From positions 310,001 to 374,000 of the forward strand of contig NZ_QKOE01000001.1 of the NCBI RefSeq assembly GCF_003226565.1: 64,000 bases of DNA, in the 5' to 3' direction. Under the pieces are notes generated by a model. The model was given only the letters and a program-made list of their open reading frames with translations, was not told where the DNA came from and ran no database searches. The stretch comes from Parazoarcus communis SWub3 = DSM 12120 (GTDB lineage: Bacteria; Pseudomonadota; Gammaproteobacteria; Burkholderiales; Rhodocyclaceae). Made by a program: the position numbers and the translations under genes. Within the stretch, counting starts at the first letter, position 1; each line of letters begins with the position of its first letter. Positions 1-9,299 of the stretch are shown here, piece after piece.

Positions 1-218
1 GCTTCTCCGACGCCTGCGGCGCGGAGATTCCGCGCTGGATGCGCAAGAAATTCGAGGCCTACGGTGACGATGCCGACTCGATCCGCGCTTTCGGTCTGGA
101 TGTGGTTACCGAGATGTGCGAAAAGCTGCTGGCAGCCGGCGTACCTGGCCTGCACTTTTACAGCATGAACCAGGCTGCGCTGACCACCGAGATCTGCAAG
201 CGCCTGAAACTGGCCTGA
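1..218 (+). CDS. metF: methylenetetrahydrofolate reductase, C-terminal part
   Basis: The frame is open from the left edge to a TGA at 216-218 and gives about 71 residues that match the end of bacterial MetF. The closing motif is H-F-Y-S-M-N-Q near the end of the (beta/alpha)8 barrel, preceded by a G-A-E-I-P-R-W segment. MetF reduces 5,10-methylenetetrahydrofolate to 5-methyltetrahydrofolate with FAD and NADH and supplies methyl groups for methionine synthesis in the cytoplasm. The 5' part lies outside the window, so the start and promoter cannot be judged. The next gene is on the opposite strand and converges on this one with about 50 bases between. Confidence 0.88.
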   Translation, partial: FSDACGAEIPRWMRKKFEAYGDDADSIRAFGLDVVTEMCEKLLAAGVPGLHFYSMNQAALTTEICKRLKLA

Positions 219-271
219 TCACTCACCTGCATGCCGGTCCGCCATGCACCTGCGGCCGACCGGCATGCTGT

Positions 272-1183
272 TCAGCCCGCCCGCTGCCGTGCCATCACCA
301 CGACCCCGGCGATGACCATCGCCGTCCCGGCCATCTGCGCGACACCGATGGCCTCATCCAGCAGCAACCAACCCAGAAACAGCGTGATCACCGGCCCCAA
401 TGTGCCCGTGAGCGACACCGGCCCGGCCCCCAGACGACGAATCGCCTCGGACACCATCCACACCGGCCCTACCGTACTGAACACCGCCATGGCCAGCGCC
501 AATCCGTGAACCTGCCAGGGCTGATCCAGCGCCGCCAGCGGACGCATCACGAAGAACTGCGCGAGGCTGAAGGCACAGGCGAAGGTACTGGCATAGGCAG
601 TCACCCGCGCCGACCCCAGCCGGCCGACGACCTGGCCGTTACCCATCAGGTAAAGCGCGTAACTGAGCGCACTACCGAACACCAAGATACAGCCCAGCAG
701 CACGTCACTCAGTTCGCCAGACACTTTCAGATCGTGCCCCACCGCCAGGCCGATGCCCAGATAGGACAGACCCAGCGCCAGCAGCATCCGGCGGGTGATG
801 GGTTTGCCGAGAAACAGCGCCGACAACACGATGACCAGGGTCGGATACAGGAACAGGATCAGGCGCTCAAGCGCCGCGGTGATGTAGGCCAGACCAAGAA
901 AATCCAGATAACTCGCCAGGTAATAGCCAAAGATGCCAAGTGCCGCCATCGCACCCCAGTCTCGCCCGGACAAAGGCAAGGCGGCATGACGCGCGGCCAC
1001 CACCCCCATCACCAGGAAAAAAGGCAAGGAGAACGCCATGCGCAGGGCGAGCAGGGTTTCTGCGTCCACCCCATGACGATAGGCGAGCTTGACCAGGATG
1101 GCCTTGAACGAGAAGCCTACCGCCCCGATCAGCGCGAATACCAGGCCGATCGCCGCCGCCCTGCCTGCTGCCTGCCCCGTCAT
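272..1183 (-). CDS. EamA/DMT-family transporter
   Basis: The product is about 303 residues with ten hydrophobic segments in two repeated halves, as expected for EamA (drug/metabolite transporter) permeases. The second repeat ends in the typical G-T-L-G-P-V-I-T and L-L-L-D-E-A-I-G signatures. The ATG at 1183 is preferred over a TTG 60 bases upstream because a GGGGTGG ribosome site lies just ahead of it and the protein then begins close to the first membrane segment. The substrate cannot be told from sequence; members export amino acids, nucleobases or other metabolites across the inner membrane. It runs convergently towards metF and is transcribed in the same direction as the MFS gene to its right. 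Confidence 0.85.
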   Translation of the reverse strand: MTGQAAGRAAAIGLVFALIGAVGFSFKAILVKLAYRHGVDAETLLALRMAFSLPFFLVMGVVAARHAALPLSGRDWGAMAALGIFGYYLASYLDFLGLAYITAALERLILFLYPTLVIVLSALFLGKPITRRMLLALGLSYLGIGLAVGHDLKVSGELSDVLLGCILVFGSALSYALYLMGNGQVVGRLGSARVTAYASTFACAFSLAQFFVMRPLAALDQPWQVHGLALAMAVFSTVGPVWMVSEAIRRLGAGPVSLTGTLGPVITLFLGWLLLDEAIGVAQMAGTAMVIAGVVVMARQRAG

Positions 1184-1298
1184 GACGCCACCCCGAATAT
1201 GTACCGAACCCGCGATTAAGCCAGCGGATGCTGCAGGGCACAAGCATCAATATGGACTCGCCCCTCCAGTACGCTGCCTGCAACCGCAGCGTTGTACG

Positions 1299-2819
1299 TC
1301 AGCGCAAGGTACGCTGCACCAAGGCCACGATGGCGACCACCACGCACACCGCCGCCATGCCGAGCAGGATCTCCCCCGTCGCCTGCGTCACCGCCACCTG
1401 ATGCAACAGGGGCGCACCGACTTCCGGCGCCGACTGCTTCAGGGCGCTCTGCGCCAGTTGGGTCCCCTGGTGAAACTGCAGCACCGCAACACCGGTTCCG
1501 AGCGCATTGACGATCTCACGGACGATATTCTTGAAGGCGTAGGCGTGGGCGAAATCCTCGGTCGGCATATCGACAAAGGTCATCATCGCCACCTGCAGCA
1601 ACACCAGTACCGGCATCGCCCCCTGCAGCAGGATCGCCGGCAGCACCGCTGCAGCACCTGCCCCGGGGCGGGCCGCCAGACTCATCAGCACAAAGGCCGC
1701 AGCAAGCCCGACATAGCCCAGCGCAATGTAGCGGCGTTTGCGCATCAGCCGCGGCAGCAGCAGGTGAAAGACGACCACCGCAAACAAGGTCACCGCCGCA
1801 CCAAGTGACAGCAGACCGCCGACCTTCGCCAGATCAAAGCCCAGCCCCTGAACCAGGAAGGCCGGAATCAGGAAATTCCAGTACCCGGAAATCAGGTAAA
1901 ACAAGGCATAGAAGCCCAGACCAACCAGATAACGCCGGCTGAGCAGGCGACCAGGATCGAGCCACGGGTCGGGATGCCGGCGAAAGCGCCGCATCATGAC
2001 GGCAATCAGGATCGAGCCAGCCACTGCATACAGCAACAGGGCGGGGAGATCGCTCAAGGTCATGAAACGCAGATGCTCGAGCGCATGCAACAACAACAGC
2101 GCACCCGCCGCGAATGCAAGCACGCCCGGCCAGTCAAGCCGGCCAATCGACCTTGCCGGCCGGTGCTCCACACGCGGATACAGCCATAGCACCAGCGGCA
2201 GCATGGGCAAGGCAAAACCCGCCTGCAGCAGGAACAACATGTTCCAGCCATGGTGCGAGATCAACCAGCCCGCCAGCCAGGGCGACAGCGCCACCAAGGC
2301 GAAATTGGCCAGCCCGAAGCCCCAGAACAGCGACAATCGCTCCTGTGGCTGCGATGAGTACTGGGCCAGGATGCGCGAAGCTGCAAACAAACCACCACCG
2401 CCCAAGCCCTGTACGGCCCGTGCCAGACTCAACTGCAACAAGGTGTCCGCCATCGCACACGCAACCGACCCCAGCACGAACAGCGCCAGGCTGACCAGCG
2501 TGAAACGGCGATAACTGATGCGCCCGGCAAGCTGTACCAGCACCAGATTGGCCACCACCGCGGCAACCGCGTAGCTGGTCAAGGCCCACAGGAAGTCGCG
2601 CGGCGCCACCCCCAGCCCACCCTGCACCTGCACACCCGCCATCGCAATCAGGATGGTTGCAACAAAATCCAGCCCTGCCACCAAGCCCAGCACCGCGCCA
2701 AAGGCGTACACACGAAACGCCCCGAACTCGGGGTGCGCAGACAGCAGCGCCACCCGCGCACCAGAAGCCTCCACGCGGGTGGTCTGCTCGGAAACGCTGG
2801 AAGGGGATGAATTAGACAT
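1299..2819 (-). CDS. MFS transporter, DHA2/EmrB-like
   Basis: The protein has about 506 residues and around 13-14 hydrophobic segments, the size of DHA2 multidrug-type major facilitator proteins. The motif A-like G-R-I-S-Y-R-R loop after the second helix and the A-R-A-V-Q-G-L-G-G-G-G stretch in the fourth helix support the family. The start is taken at the ATG at 2819 (M-S-N-S-S); a TTG 27 bases upstream is possible. It is divergent from a LysR-type regulator with about 96 bases between, which suggests that regulator controls it. Drug or organic-acid efflux is a guess from family. Established members work as proton antiporters in the inner membrane. Confidence 0.85.
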   Translation of the reverse strand: MSNSSPSSVSEQTTRVEASGARVALLSAHPEFGAFRVYAFGAVLGLVAGLDFVATILIAMAGVQVQGGLGVAPRDFLWALTSYAVAAVVANLVLVQLAGRISYRRFTLVSLALFVLGSVACAMADTLLQLSLARAVQGLGGGGLFAASRILAQYSSQPQERLSLFWGFGLANFALVALSPWLAGWLISHHGWNMLFLLQAGFALPMLPLVLWLYPRVEHRPARSIGRLDWPGVLAFAAGALLLLHALEHLRFMTLSDLPALLLYAVAGSILIAVMMRRFRRHPDPWLDPGRLLSRRYLVGLGFYALFYLISGYWNFLIPAFLVQGLGFDLAKVGGLLSLGAAVTLFAVVVFHLLLPRLMRKRRYIALGYVGLAAAFVLMSLAARPGAGAAAVLPAILLQGAMPVLVLLQVAMMTFVDMPTEDFAHAYAFKNIVREIVNALGTGVAVLQFHQGTQLAQSALKQSAPEVGAPLLHQVAVTQATGEILLGMAAVCVVVAIVALVQRTLR

Positions 2820-2848
2820 GGCACACACGGTACATTGTGCACTCAAGC

Positions 2849-2879
2849 GGATAAATAGCGTTCAATGAACACTTTATCC
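2849..2879. promoter_or_regulatory. nested inverted repeats, probable LysR operator
   Basis: Between the divergent MFS and LysR genes, GGATAAA (2849-2855) and TTTATCC (2873-2879) form an inverted repeat. Almost centred inside it is the perfect 11-base palindrome GTTCA-A-TGAAC (2860-2870). A symmetric site in a LysR divergent intergenic region is where such regulators usually bind. Binding is inferred. Confidence 0.5.
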
Positions 2880-2915
2880 ATATAAACAAACAATAAACAT
2901 CATTTGAGCGCTCCA

Positions 2916-3809
2916 ATGCCATCGAAGAACTGGAACGACTGGTACGCCTTCGCCGCCGTTGCCCGCTGTGGCAGCTTCACACGGGCCGCCGGGCAACTCG
3001 ATTTGCCGAAGTCGTCGGTCAGCAACGCAGTTGCCCGCCTCGAGCGCGAACTGGGGCAACGCTTGATCGAGCGCAGCACACGCCGCCTGGCGCTGACCGA
3101 GCAGGGTGAACGACTGCTGGCGCAGATCGCGCCACTGTTCGAACGCCTGGACGCGCTTGCTGACGAGGCCGGGCAGGCGCGTGACGAGCCGCAGGGCGTG
3201 TTACGCATCGCAACCCCCTACGAGTTTGGCGCGCTACAACTGGGCGAGGTGATCAACGAGGTCATCGCCCGCCACCCAAAACTGCGCATCGAACTGGATG
3301 TGCGCGTGCTTGGCAGCGAAACCGTGGGCGCCGGCTATGACGTGATCTTCTTTGCCACCGGCGAGGCCCTGCCGGACTCGGAGCGAGTGGTACGCCGCGT
3401 CTATAGCGTGGCGCGCGGTCTGTACGCCACGCCGGCCCTGCTGCACAAGTTTGGTCGTCCAGCCGGCATCGAGGACCTTAAAACCTGGCCCTGCCTGACC
3501 ATGCCGGGCGAAACCTGGTGGCGCTTCCATGGCCCGGATGGCCGCGCTCATGCCATTCAGCCAAGTGGGCCACTGAGTACCTCCAACGCTGCGCTACGTC
3601 TGCAAGCAGCACTGGCGGGTCATGGCGCAGTCATGCTATCGAGTACCTACTGCCGACGCGAGGTCGAGTCCGGTCGGCTGCAGGCCTTGCTCACCGAATA
3701 CATCCCGCACCCGTTGAAGATCTATGCGCATCTGCCCGGGCGCAGTCTTGTACCGGCGCGAACCCGTGTGTTCATGGATGCGATCGATCGTGTCCTGAAC
3801 GGCGAATGA
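2916..3809 (+). CDS. LysR-family transcriptional regulator
   Basis: The product is about 297 residues, the standard length. An N-terminal winged helix-turn-helix is visible (G-S-F-T-R-A-A then S-V-S-N-A-V-A-R-L-E at roughly residues 18-45), followed by a LysR substrate-binding domain of the CrgA/DmlR type from about residue 90. The ATG at 2916 is used; an in-frame TTG at 2904 would add four residues, and neither has a strong ribosome site. The gene is divergent from the MFS transporter and shares a palindromic intergenic region with it, so it probably controls that transporter in response to an unknown small molecule. Confidence 0.87.
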   Translation: MPSKNWNDWYAFAAVARCGSFTRAAGQLDLPKSSVSNAVARLERELGQRLIERSTRRLALTEQGERLLAQIAPLFERLDALADEAGQARDEPQGVLRIATPYEFGALQLGEVINEVIARHPKLRIELDVRVLGSETVGAGYDVIFFATGEALPDSERVVRRVYSVARGLYATPALLHKFGRPAGIEDLKTWPCLTMPGETWWRFHGPDGRAHAIQPSGPLSTSNAALRLQAALAGHGAVMLSSTYCRREVESGRLQALLTEYIPHPLKIYAHLPGRSLVPARTRVFMDAIDRVLNGE

Positions 3810-3886
3810 ATGCGGCCAATACGAAAGCCAGGCAGGCCCAAGGACGCCAAACCAGCCTTCAGCCGATGAAGCGCAACCGATGAGGC

Positions 3887-5383
3887 TCAACGCTTGCCGC
3901 CCAACAAGGACCCGAGCAAACCACGCACGATCTGCCGCCCAATGCTACTGCCAACGGTGCGCGTCACAGTCTTTGCCGCAATCTGCACCAGACCGTCACG
4001 CTGCGCCCCGCGCGGTCCGGTGGAGCCAAACAGAAAATCACTGAGCCCTCCTCCGGCCGCACCGGCGCTGGCAGGCGATACCTGGGCAGGTTGCGCCATT
4101 CGCGCTTCGGACTGAGCCCTGAGCATCTCATATGCGGACTCACGATCAACTGCCGCCTCGTAGTGGCCGAACAGCACCGAAGCCTGGATCGCCGCGCGGC
4201 GCTCAGCGTCGGTCAACGGCCCCAGGCGTGATGCCGGCGCGACGACAAAGGCCCGCTCGACGACCTCCGGCCGCCCCTTCTCATCCAGGAAGGACACCAA
4301 GGCCTCCCCCACTCCCAGCTCGGTGATCGCGGCCACCGCATCGAAAGCCGGGTTGGCACGCATGGTATCGGCCGCAGTCTTCACCGCCTTCTGATCACGG
4401 GGCGTGAACGCACGCAAGGCATGCTGCACCCGGTTGCCCAGCTGGCCCAACACGGTGTCGGGCACGTCGAGCGGGTTCTGAGTGACAAAGTAGACACCCA
4501 CGCCCTTGGAACGGATCAACCTCACCACCTGCTCGACCTTTTCCACCAGTGCCTTGGGCGCATCGGCAAACAGCAGATGGGCTTCGTCGAAGAAGAACAC
4601 CATCTTCGGCTTGTCCAGATCACCAACCTCGGGCAACTGCTCGAAAAGCTCCGCCAGCAACCACAACAGGAAGGTGGAGTACAGCTTGGGCGAGTTATAC
4701 AGCCGATCCGCTGCCAGTACATTGATGACCCCACGGCCATCCGCATCGGTCTGCATCAGGTCATTGATGTCGAGCATCGGCTCGCCGAAGAACACGTCCC
4801 CGCCCTGTTGCTCGAGCGCGAGCAGATTACGCTGGATCGCACCAATGGAGGCCGCCGACACATTGCCATATTCGGTGGTAAAGGTCCTGGCGTTTTCGCC
4901 GACGTGCTGGACCATGGCGCGCAGATCCTTGAGATCGAGCAGCAGCAGACCGTTGTCGTCTGCGACCTTGAACACCAGTTGCAGGACGCCGGCCTGGGTG
5001 TCGTTGAGGTTGAGCAGGCGGGCCAGCAGCATCGGCCCCATGTCGGAGATCGTCGCCCGCACGGGATGCCCGGCTTCGCCGAACACATCCCAGAACACGG
5101 TGGTATTGGCTCGCGGCAAGAATTCATGGATACCGATCGCCGCCAGACGCTGCATCAACTTATCGGAGGCCACGCCCGCCGCACCGACACCCGAGAGGTC
5201 GCCCTTGACGTCGGCCATGAACACCGGGACACCGATACTGGCGAACGCTTCCGCCATCTTCTGCAGTGTCACCGTCTTGCCGGTACCGGTGGCGCCGGTG
5301 ATCAGGCCATGGCGATTGGCAAGCCGGGGCAGCAGGGTGATGTCCTTGTCTTGGGTCTTGGCGATCAGCAGGGGTTCGGCCAT
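3887..5383 (-). CDS. HerA-like/DUF853 ATPase (YjgR-type)
   Basis: The 498-residue protein belongs to the DUF853 family of HerA/FtsK-related P-loop ATPases, whose E. coli member is YjgR. A Walker A G-A-T-G-T-G-K-T lies at residues 30-37 and a Walker B ending F-F-F-D-E-A-H lies near residue 265; an arginine-rich R-D-Q-K-A-V-K segment follows. The C-terminus is glycine-rich with basic helices. The ATG is preceded by GGAGAGAACC. The true role is not established; related HerA proteins translocate DNA. It stands alone, convergent with lysR and divergent from yebC. Confidence 0.87.
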   Translation of the reverse strand: MAEPLLIAKTQDKDITLLPRLANRHGLITGATGTGKTVTLQKMAEAFASIGVPVFMADVKGDLSGVGAAGVASDKLMQRLAAIGIHEFLPRANTTVFWDVFGEAGHPVRATISDMGPMLLARLLNLNDTQAGVLQLVFKVADDNGLLLLDLKDLRAMVQHVGENARTFTTEYGNVSAASIGAIQRNLLALEQQGGDVFFGEPMLDINDLMQTDADGRGVINVLAADRLYNSPKLYSTFLLWLLAELFEQLPEVGDLDKPKMVFFFDEAHLLFADAPKALVEKVEQVVRLIRSKGVGVYFVTQNPLDVPDTVLGQLGNRVQHALRAFTPRDQKAVKTAADTMRANPAFDAVAAITELGVGEALVSFLDEKGRPEVVERAFVVAPASRLGPLTDAERRAAIQASVLFGHYEAAVDRESAYEMLRAQSEARMAQPAQVSPASAGAAGGGLSDFLFGSTGPRGAQRDGLVQIAAKTVTRTVGSSIGRQIVRGLLGSLLGGKR

Positions 5384-5481
5384 GGTTCTCTCCGGGAAAG
5401 TCGGCGGTAGCGCTTGAGGATGTGCGCAATCTTACCCCAGCTCTCCGCCACCCCCAGCAAGCCGCCAACGCCGGCCCCCTG

Positions 5482-5487
5482 TATAAT
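5482..5487 (+). promoter_or_regulatory. candidate -10 element for yebC
   Basis: A perfect TATAAT lies 40 bases before the yebC start in the gap after the divergent DUF853 gene. No good -35 is seen at the expected distance, so this is only a candidate. Confidence 0.35.
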
Positions 5488-5527
5488 GCATCGATCTTCA
5501 ATCGCACATGCTGCATCAGGGGTTTAT

Positions 5528-6253
5528 ATGGCGGGTCATTCCAAATGGGCCAACATCCAGCACCGCAAAGGCCGTCAGGACGCCAAGCGGGGCAAGGTCT
5601 TCACCAAGCTGATCAAGGAAATCACGGTCGCAGCCCGCATGGGCGGAGGCGACATCAGCGCCAATCCGCGCCTGCGCCTGGCCATCGACAAGGCCAAGGG
5701 CGAATCCATGCCCAAGGACAACATCGAGAACGCGATCAAGCGCGGCACCGGCCAGCTGGAAGGCGTGACCTATGAAGAAGCCCGTTACGAAGGCTACGGC
5801 ATCGCTGGTGCAGCCGTCATCGTCGACTGCCTGACCGACAACAAGACCCGCACCGTAGCCGATGTCCGCCACGCCTTTTCCAAGTACGGCGGCAACATGG
5901 GCACCGATGGCTGTGTGGCCTTTCAGTTCAAGCACTGCGGCCAGCTGATGTTCGCCCCGGGCACCAACGAGGACGCGCTGATGGAAGCCGCGCTCGAGGC
6001 CGGTGCAGAAGACGTCGTCACCAATGACGACGGCTCCATCGAAGTGATCACCGGCCCGTGGGAGTTCACCGCGGTCAAGGAGACACTGGAGAAAGCCGGC
6101 TTCACTGCCGAGTTTGGCGAAGTGTCGATGAAGGCGCAGAACGAAACCGAACTCTCTGGTGACGACGCCGTTCGCATGCAGAAGCTGCTCGACGCGCTCG
6201 AGTCGCTGGACGACGTGCAAGAGGTCTACACCTCTGCGGTGCTCGACGAGTAA
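5528..6253 (+). CDS. yebC: YebC/PmpR-family protein (TACO1-like)
   Basis: The product is 241 residues and starts with the family signature [14 protein letters not shown]. The start at 5528 is fixed by this motif; the open frame extends further upstream without homology. Internal hallmarks include [10 protein letters not shown] and G-T-D-G-C-V-A-F. YebC proteins were described as transcription regulators, and some paralogues act on ribosomes stalled at proline-rich sequences. The usual yebC-ruvC neighbourhood is present but interrupted here by a transporter and a YbjQ gene. A strong intrinsic terminator follows the stop codon. Confidence 0.95.
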   Translation: MAGHSKWANIQHRKGRQDAKRGKVFTKLIKEITVAARMGGGDISANPRLRLAIDKAKGESMPKDNIENAIKRGTGQLEGVTYEEARYEGYGIAGAAVIVDCLTDNKTRTVADVRHAFSKYGGNMGTDGCVAFQFKHCGQLMFAPGTNEDALMEAALEAGAEDVVTNDDGSIEVITGPWEFTAVKETLEKAGFTAEFGEVSMKAQNETELSGDDAVRMQKLLDALESLDDVQEVYTSAVLDE

Positions 6254-6276
6254 GGCCTGCGCATCGCGGCGACACA

Positions 6277-6301
6277 GGCGGCGCACTGCGCCGCCTTTTT
6301 T
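6277..6301 (+). terminator. intrinsic terminator after yebC
   Basis: GGCGGCGC and GCGCCGCC form an 8-bp perfect stem with the loop ACT, followed directly by six T residues. It lies 24 bases after the yebC stop. Confidence 0.9.
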
Positions 6302-6324
6302 CTTGGACAAGCCCGCTTACACAC

Positions 6325-7206
6325 ATGCATGCCCCATCCCCTGCCCAGCGCATCATGCCGCTGCTCTTCGTCGTGTTGTGGAGCACCGGATTCATCGGCG
6401 CCAAGTTCGGTCTGCCCTATGCCGAACCCTTGACCTTTCTCGCCACCCGCTACGTGCTGGTCATCCTGCTGATGGCGATGCTGGCGCTGGCCATGCGCGC
6501 GCCCTGGCCACAGAGCGGGCGCGAATGGCTACACATTGGGGTCACCGGTGTCCTGGTGCAGGCGCTGTATCTGGGCGGCGTGTTCGTCGCCATTCATCGC
6601 GGGCTGCCGGCCGGCGTCACCGCACTGGTCGTTGGCATGCAGCCGCTGTTGACCGCAGTGGGCGCCGGCCTGCTGCTGGGCGAGCGGGTCAGCATCAAGC
6701 AGTGGGGAGGCCTCGCACTGGGCTTCTTCGGCGTCACGCTGGTCGTCAGCAACAAGGTGGCCATTGACGGCGTCGCACCGGACGCGCTCGGCTACATGCT
6801 GGCGCCAGCGCTGGCCGCACTGATCGGCATTACCGCCGGCACGCTGTACCAGAAACGCTTCTGCCCGCGCTTTGACCTGCGTACCGGCTCGGTGGTGCAG
6901 TTTGTGCCCACACTGATCCTGACCGCGCTGATCGCCAGCCAGACCGAGACCATGGCCATCGAGTGGAGCGGCGATTTCATCTTCGCCCTATTGTGGCTGG
7001 TGGTGGTACTGTCGCTGGGGGCGATCAGCCTGCTCAACCTGCTGATCCGCAGTGGCAGTGCCGTCAATGTCGCCAGCCTGTTCTACCTGACACCGCCCAC
7101 CACCGCGCTGATTGCCTGGGCGATGTTCGGCGAAACCCTGACCGGCATGGCGCTTGCCGGCATGGCGGTCGCAGTCGCCGGCGTCTGGCTGGCGCGCAAG
7201 GCCTGA
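6325..7206 (+). CDS. DMT-family (EamA) transporter
   Basis: The product is 293 residues with about ten membrane segments in two EamA repeats. The first opens with L-L-F-V-V-L-W-S-T-G-F-I-G-A-K-F-G, a typical start of the YdcZ/RhaT-like amino-acid and metabolite exporters. Substrate is unknown. The ATG at 6325 follows the yebC terminator closely with no obvious ribosome site; the next in-frame ATG (residue 11) would still keep all membrane helices. It is a different EamA subgroup from the one near the left edge, so the two are not recent duplicates. Confidence 0.86.
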   Translation: MHAPSPAQRIMPLLFVVLWSTGFIGAKFGLPYAEPLTFLATRYVLVILLMAMLALAMRAPWPQSGREWLHIGVTGVLVQALYLGGVFVAIHRGLPAGVTALVVGMQPLLTAVGAGLLLGERVSIKQWGGLALGFFGVTLVVSNKVAIDGVAPDALGYMLAPALAALIGITAGTLYQKRFCPRFDLRTGSVVQFVPTLILTALIASQTETMAIEWSGDFIFALLWLVVVLSLGAISLLNLLIRSGSAVNVASLFYLTPPTTALIAWAMFGETLTGMALAGMAVAVAGVWLARKA

Positions 7207-7242
7207 TAGCATCCGAACCCAACGCCCTACAGGAGATCGATC

Positions 7243-7560
7243 ATGCTGATGAGCACCACCCCTACACTGGAAGGCCGTCCCATCCAGCACTATTACGGCG
7301 TCGTCGCGGGTGAGGCCATCATCGGCGCCAATATCTTCAAGGATCTGTTTGCCTCGATCCGCAACGTGGTTGGCGGCCGGGCCGGCGCTTACGAGCGCAC
7401 CCTGGCCGATGCCCGCGAGACCGCCCTGAAGGAGATGGCCGAGCAAGCGGCCAAGCTGGGTGCCAACGCGGTCGTCGGCATCGATGTCGATTACGAGGTA
7501 CTGGGTCAGGATAATGGCATGCTGATGGTGTGCGCCAGCGGCACGGCGGTGCGAGTCTGA
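7243..7560 (+). CDS. YbjQ-family (UPF0145) protein
   Basis: The product is 105 residues, the usual length for the YbjQ family of small pentameric proteins of unclear role, often annotated as heavy-metal binding. Family marks are [17 protein letters not shown] at the start and [10 protein letters not shown] near the end. A clear AGGAG lies at the right distance before the ATG. It sits two bases before the ruvC start and is probably co-transcribed with it. Confidence 0.9.
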   Translation: MLMSTTPTLEGRPIQHYYGVVAGEAIIGANIFKDLFASIRNVVGGRAGAYERTLADARETALKEMAEQAAKLGANAVVGIDVDYEVLGQDNGMLMVCASGTAVRV

Positions 7561-7562
7561 GC

Positions 7563-8123
7563 GTGACGGGCCCCACGGGCTGCGCATCGCGCACCGTTGC
7601 CACCCGCATCCTGGGGCTGGACCCCGGCCTGCGGATCACGGGCTTCGGACTGATCGACGTGCTCGGCAGCCAGTTGCGTTATGTTGCCAGCGGCTGCATC
7701 AAGACCCGGGACGGAGAACTGCCAGGCCGCCTGAAGGTGCTGCTCGATGGCGTGCGCGAAGTCATCACCACCTATGCACCCGACCTGGTTGCGGTCGAAA
7801 AGGTGTTTGTCAACGTCAACCCCCAATCCACCCTGCTGCTGGGGCAGGCGCGCGGCGCCGTGATCTGCGGCGCCGTGTCCTGCGACCTGCCGGTGGCTGA
7901 GTACACCGCGCTGCAGGTCAAGCAATCGGTGGTCGGCCACGGCAAGGCCGCCAAGGAACAGGTGCAGCACATGGTTCAGCGCCTGCTGTTGCTGGACGCC
8001 AGCCCCAGCCCGGATGCAGCCGACGCACTGGCTTGCGCCATCTGTCATGCACATGGCAGTCAGGGGCTCGGTGCCATTGCGGGCATCGGCACCCGTCGCC
8101 GCGCCGGGCGCATCCAGGCCTGA
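7563..8123 (+). CDS. ruvC: Holliday junction endonuclease RuvC
   Basis: RuvC resolves Holliday junctions by paired nicking together with RuvAB. The four catalytic acids are visible in the 186-residue reading: D20 (L-G-L-D-P-G), E79 (A-V-E-K-V-F), D151 and D154 (D-A-A-D-A-L-A-C-A). The start is the GTG at 7563, two bases after the ybjQ-like stop; it gives about 13 residues ahead of the usual R-I-L-G-L-D beginning. No closer in-frame start codon is seen. ruvA and ruvB are not in the window. Confidence 0.94.
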   Translation: MTGPTGCASRTVATRILGLDPGLRITGFGLIDVLGSQLRYVASGCIKTRDGELPGRLKVLLDGVREVITTYAPDLVAVEKVFVNVNPQSTLLLGQARGAVICGAVSCDLPVAEYTALQVKQSVVGHGKAAKEQVQHMVQRLLLLDASPSPDAADALACAICHAHGSQGLGAIAGIGTRRRAGRIQA

Positions 8124-8145
8124 TGAAGTTTTTTTGACGTAGCGC

Positions 8146-8174
8146 TTGCACAGCCCCGCCCGATTGGCTATTAT
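8146..8174 (+). promoter_or_regulatory. sigma-70 promoter for tRNA-Lys
   Basis: TTGCAC (8146-8151) and TATTAT (8169-8174) are 17 bases apart and lie 50 bases before the tRNA. A G+C-rich discriminator (GCGCGCC) follows, as in stringently controlled stable-RNA promoters. Confidence 0.65.
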
Positions 8175-8224
8175 GCGCGCCTCTCGACGAGACATTGTCT
8201 TGGCGGGGCCGGTAAAACGGCATC

Positions 8225-8300
<76 letters not shown>

Positions 8301-8310
8301 GAATTCAATT

Positions 8311-8342
8311 AAAAGGCCAATCACGCCGATTGGCCTTTTTTT
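8311..8342 (+). terminator. intrinsic terminator after tRNA-Lys
   Basis: AAAAGGCCAATC and GATTGGCCTTTT form a long stem around ACGCC with a T run on the 3' side. It lies 10 bases after the tRNA and separates it from tRNA-Thr. The A tract ahead means it could also work in reverse. Confidence 0.88.
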
Positions 8343-8385
8343 GTCAGGATGGTGCATTTCACGCTGTCCTCGCATCGACCGGTTC

Positions 8386-8460
<75 letters not shown>

Positions 8461-8464
8461 CCCC

Positions 8465-8686
8465 TCACTGCTGAATCGCCTGCGCCTGCGCAATCAACTC
8501 GGCGAGGCAGGTCGGGCAAAAGCACCCGGCCCCAGCATCAGGCACCGCAAATGCCGGCGGGTATGCTGCACACCAGCACACCTTGTCGCCTGCACGCATT
8601 CCACAACTGAAGCTCGCACCACAACGCGGACAGGTGTCACCCTCAACGGGGCTTGCGCTTGCTGCGTTTCCGTTTGCCATAGCCAT
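8465..8686 (-). CDS. small cysteine-rich CWC-family protein
   Basis: The 73-residue product carries C-P-R-C-G-A-S-F-S-C-G followed by the C-W-C motif and a final C-F-C-P-T-C-L. This fits the Cysteine-rich CWC family (PF14375) of small putative zinc-binding proteins of unknown role. AGGGGAG lies just upstream of two closely spaced ATGs (8686 and 8680); either could be used. The gene ends four bases from the 3' end of tRNA-Thr on the other strand and is divergent from the Hsp20 gene. Confidence 0.72.
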   Translation of the reverse strand: MAMANGNAASASPVEGDTCPRCGASFSCGMRAGDKVCWCAAYPPAFAVPDAGAGCFCPTCLAELIAQAQAIQQ

Positions 8687-8706
8687 TTTCTCCCCTGCAA
8701 AAGCCA

Positions 8707-8735
8707 CTTGAAAACCCTGCCTTCGCACCTATATT
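8707..8735 (+). promoter_or_regulatory. candidate heat-shock (sigma-32) promoter
   Basis: CTTGAAA (8707-8713) matches the sigma-32 -35 consensus exactly. After a 14-base spacer comes CCTATATT, close to the -10 CCCCATTT type. It lies 52 bases before the Hsp20 start, which makes biological sense. Confidence 0.55.
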
Positions 8736-8786
8736 CGTGTTGAGGCCGGACATCACCGGCGCCCATGATGACAAGGAGAGCGAGAA

Positions 8787-9206
8787 ATGAGCAACCTGAC
8801 CCGTCGTGATCCCCTGGATGATTTCTTCCGTGGCTTCTTTGTCCGTCCGGTCGAATTCGGCTCGAACGGTAACACCGAATCGCCGCAAATGCGGGTAGAC
8901 GTCAAGGAAAACGCGGAAGGCTATGAAGTCCACGCGGAACTGCCCGGCATGAAGAAAGAAGACATTCACGTCCATATCGATGGCCCGGTGGTGTCGATCA
9001 GCGCCGAACGCAAGCAGGAAAAGGAAATCAAGGAAGGTGAACGCGTGCTACGCACCGAGCGCTATTTCGGCAAGGTATCGCGCAGCTTCCAGCTTGGCCA
9101 GGACATCGACGAAGGCCGCGCCGCCGCCCGCTTCAACGATGGCGTGCTTGAGCTGACGCTGCCCAAGAAGGCCGAAGCCCAGGCCAAGCGCCTGACCATC
9201 GCCTGA
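8787..9206 (+). CDS. Hsp20/alpha-crystallin small heat-shock protein
   Basis: The product is 139 residues. An alpha-crystallin domain covers about residues 35-139, with the hallmark F-N-D-G-V-L-E-L-T-L-P-K (about 116-127) and the E-L-P-G-M-K-K-E-D-I turn near residue 51. Such proteins hold unfolding proteins in large oligomers for later refolding by DnaK and ClpB. A strong AAGGAGA ribosome site precedes the ATG, a sigma-32-like promoter lies upstream and an intrinsic terminator downstream, so it is a stand-alone stress gene. Confidence 0.95.
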   Translation: MSNLTRRDPLDDFFRGFFVRPVEFGSNGNTESPQMRVDVKENAEGYEVHAELPGMKKEDIHVHIDGPVVSISAERKQEKEIKEGERVLRTERYFGKVSRSFQLGQDIDEGRAAARFNDGVLELTLPKKAEAQAKRLTIA

Positions 9207-9252
9207 CACCCTTGCCGCCGGTGGCTGGCGGCGGCACACCGAAACACCCTGA

Positions 9253-9282
9253 AGCGGAAGACACCGGGTCTTCCGCTTTTTG
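9253..9282 (+). terminator. intrinsic terminator after hsp20
   Basis: AGCGGAAGAC and GTCTTCCGCT form a 10-bp perfect stem around ACCGG, followed by a T run. Confidence 0.9.
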
Positions 9283-9299
9283 TTTACATCTGCCGCCAC

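Noticed and set aside
4421-5410. 329-codon plus-strand frame opposite the DUF853 ATPase
   Set aside because: Antisense shadow with H/Q/G-rich composition; the ATPase motifs on the other strand are clear.
8134-8139. TTGACG as -35 of the tRNA-Lys promoter
   Set aside because: It is 29 bases from the -10; TTGCAC at 8146 has the right 17-base spacing.
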